DNA of 64,000 nucleotides, taken from NCBI RefSeq assembly GCF_039679125.1, contig NZ_CP155551.1, positions 2,542,001-2,606,000 on the forward strand, given 5' to 3'. The notes under the pieces are model-generated. The model ran no database searches. It was not told where the DNA came from and saw nothing but the letters and a program-made list of their open reading frames with translations. Both the position numbers and the translations under genes were made by a program. Position 1 is the stretch's first letter, and every line of letters begins with the position of its first letter. Below are positions 63,693-64,000 of the stretch, one piece after another. The stretch is from Blastococcus sp. HT6-4 (GTDB taxonomy: Bacteria; Actinomycetota; Actinomycetes; Mycobacteriales; Geodermatophilaceae).

Positions 63693-64000
63693 CCACCGCG
63701 GTCACCCTCCCCGAACGGCCGGGGACCCCGGCCGGGTCGCCGGCCGTGCAGCTGGTCGGCGTGAGCCGCATCCACCCACCGGACGTCCGCGCCCTGGACG
63801 ACGTGAGCCTCACCGTCGACCGCGGCAGCTACCTCGCGGTCATGGGCCCGTCGGGCTCGGGCAAGAGCACCCTGCTGCACTGCGCCGCCGGGCTGGACTC
63901 GCCGACCAGCGGCCAGGTGCTGCTCGCCGGGCGCGAGATCGGCGGTCTGGACGAGACCCGCCGCACCGAGCTGCGCCGCGAGCACGTGGGGTTCGTCTTC
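63689..64000 (+). CDS. ABC transporter ATP-binding protein, cut by window end
   Basis: 104 codons visible. [27 protein letters not shown] precedes Walker [20 protein letters not shown] and [30 protein letters not shown]. This is the N-terminal half of a MacB/LolD-like ABC ATPase; a FtsX-like permease usually follows, outside the window. ATG 63689 overlaps the small membrane gene. The divergent two-component system probably regulates it, a common BceAB-like arrangement. Confidence 0.92.
   Translation, partial: MTTAVTLPERPGTPAGSPAVQLVGVSRIHPPDVRALDDVSLTVDRGSYLAVMGPSGSGKSTLLHCAAGLDSPTSGQVLLAGREIGGLDETRRTELRREHVGFVF

Overview
The window is very GC-rich, with GTG starts about as common as ATG, 4-base ATGA/GTGA gene overlaps, and typical actinobacterial gene groups: fabG-inhA-hemH, rsbW-sigF, an F420-dependent PPOX enzyme, DUF5709 and DUF6186 proteins, and Ku/LigD end joining. 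This points to a high-GC actinobacterium. Family Geodermatophilaceae (Blastococcus, Geodermatophilus or Modestobacter-like) is a guess from protein style, not proven. I see no rRNA, tRNA, CRISPR array, transposase or phage gene.

Layout. 0-40.9 kb is mostly core. It holds a small minus-strand operon (PPOX enzyme, SatD-like HTH protein, membrane protein), an AI-2E-family permease, a PAC2 protein, a PabB-PabC fusion, a fur-catalase operon with a strong palindromic operator, purU, and a ku-ligD operon. Then comes a general-stress partner-switching set (STAS antagonist, SpoIIE/ATPase/STAS phosphatase, RsbW/UsfX, SigF) interleaved with topoisomerase IB. After it are an SPFH-NfeD pair, argG behind tandem ARG-box-like repeats, fabG-inhA-hemH, several small membrane or lipid genes, and an aromatic catabolism block. 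That block has paaH-paaI, paaR/paaK divergent from paaABCDE, then hmgA-fahA, so it covers phenylacetyl-CoA epoxidation and the end of the homogentisate route.

40.9-61.2 kb is accessory. It begins with a translationally coupled three-gene operon of unknown function: an acyl-CoA-dehydrogenase-like flavoprotein, a PhnD-like binding protein without signal peptide, and a fusion of a degenerate TusA-like domain to a diiron ferritin-like domain. A major facilitator with a Met-rich N-terminal extension and a Tat-exported vanadium haloperoxidase homologue follow. A 1.3 kb stretch without recognisable genes then leads to a compact three-module NRPS locus (Sfp-type PPTase, two NRPS subunits A-T-C-A-T and C-A-T-TE, and a divergent ABC exporter). 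A 5'-end fragment of a quinone oxidoreductase gene lies at the right edge of this block and looks like a rearrangement scar.

61.4-64 kb returns to ordinary content: a NarL-type two-component system, a small membrane protein, and the start of an ABC ATPase cut by the window end.

The best candidate for an undescribed system is the 40.9-46.2 kb block (ACAD-like / soluble PhnD-like / TusA-like-ferritin fusion / MFS). The NRPS locus is the best candidate for a new small peptide product.
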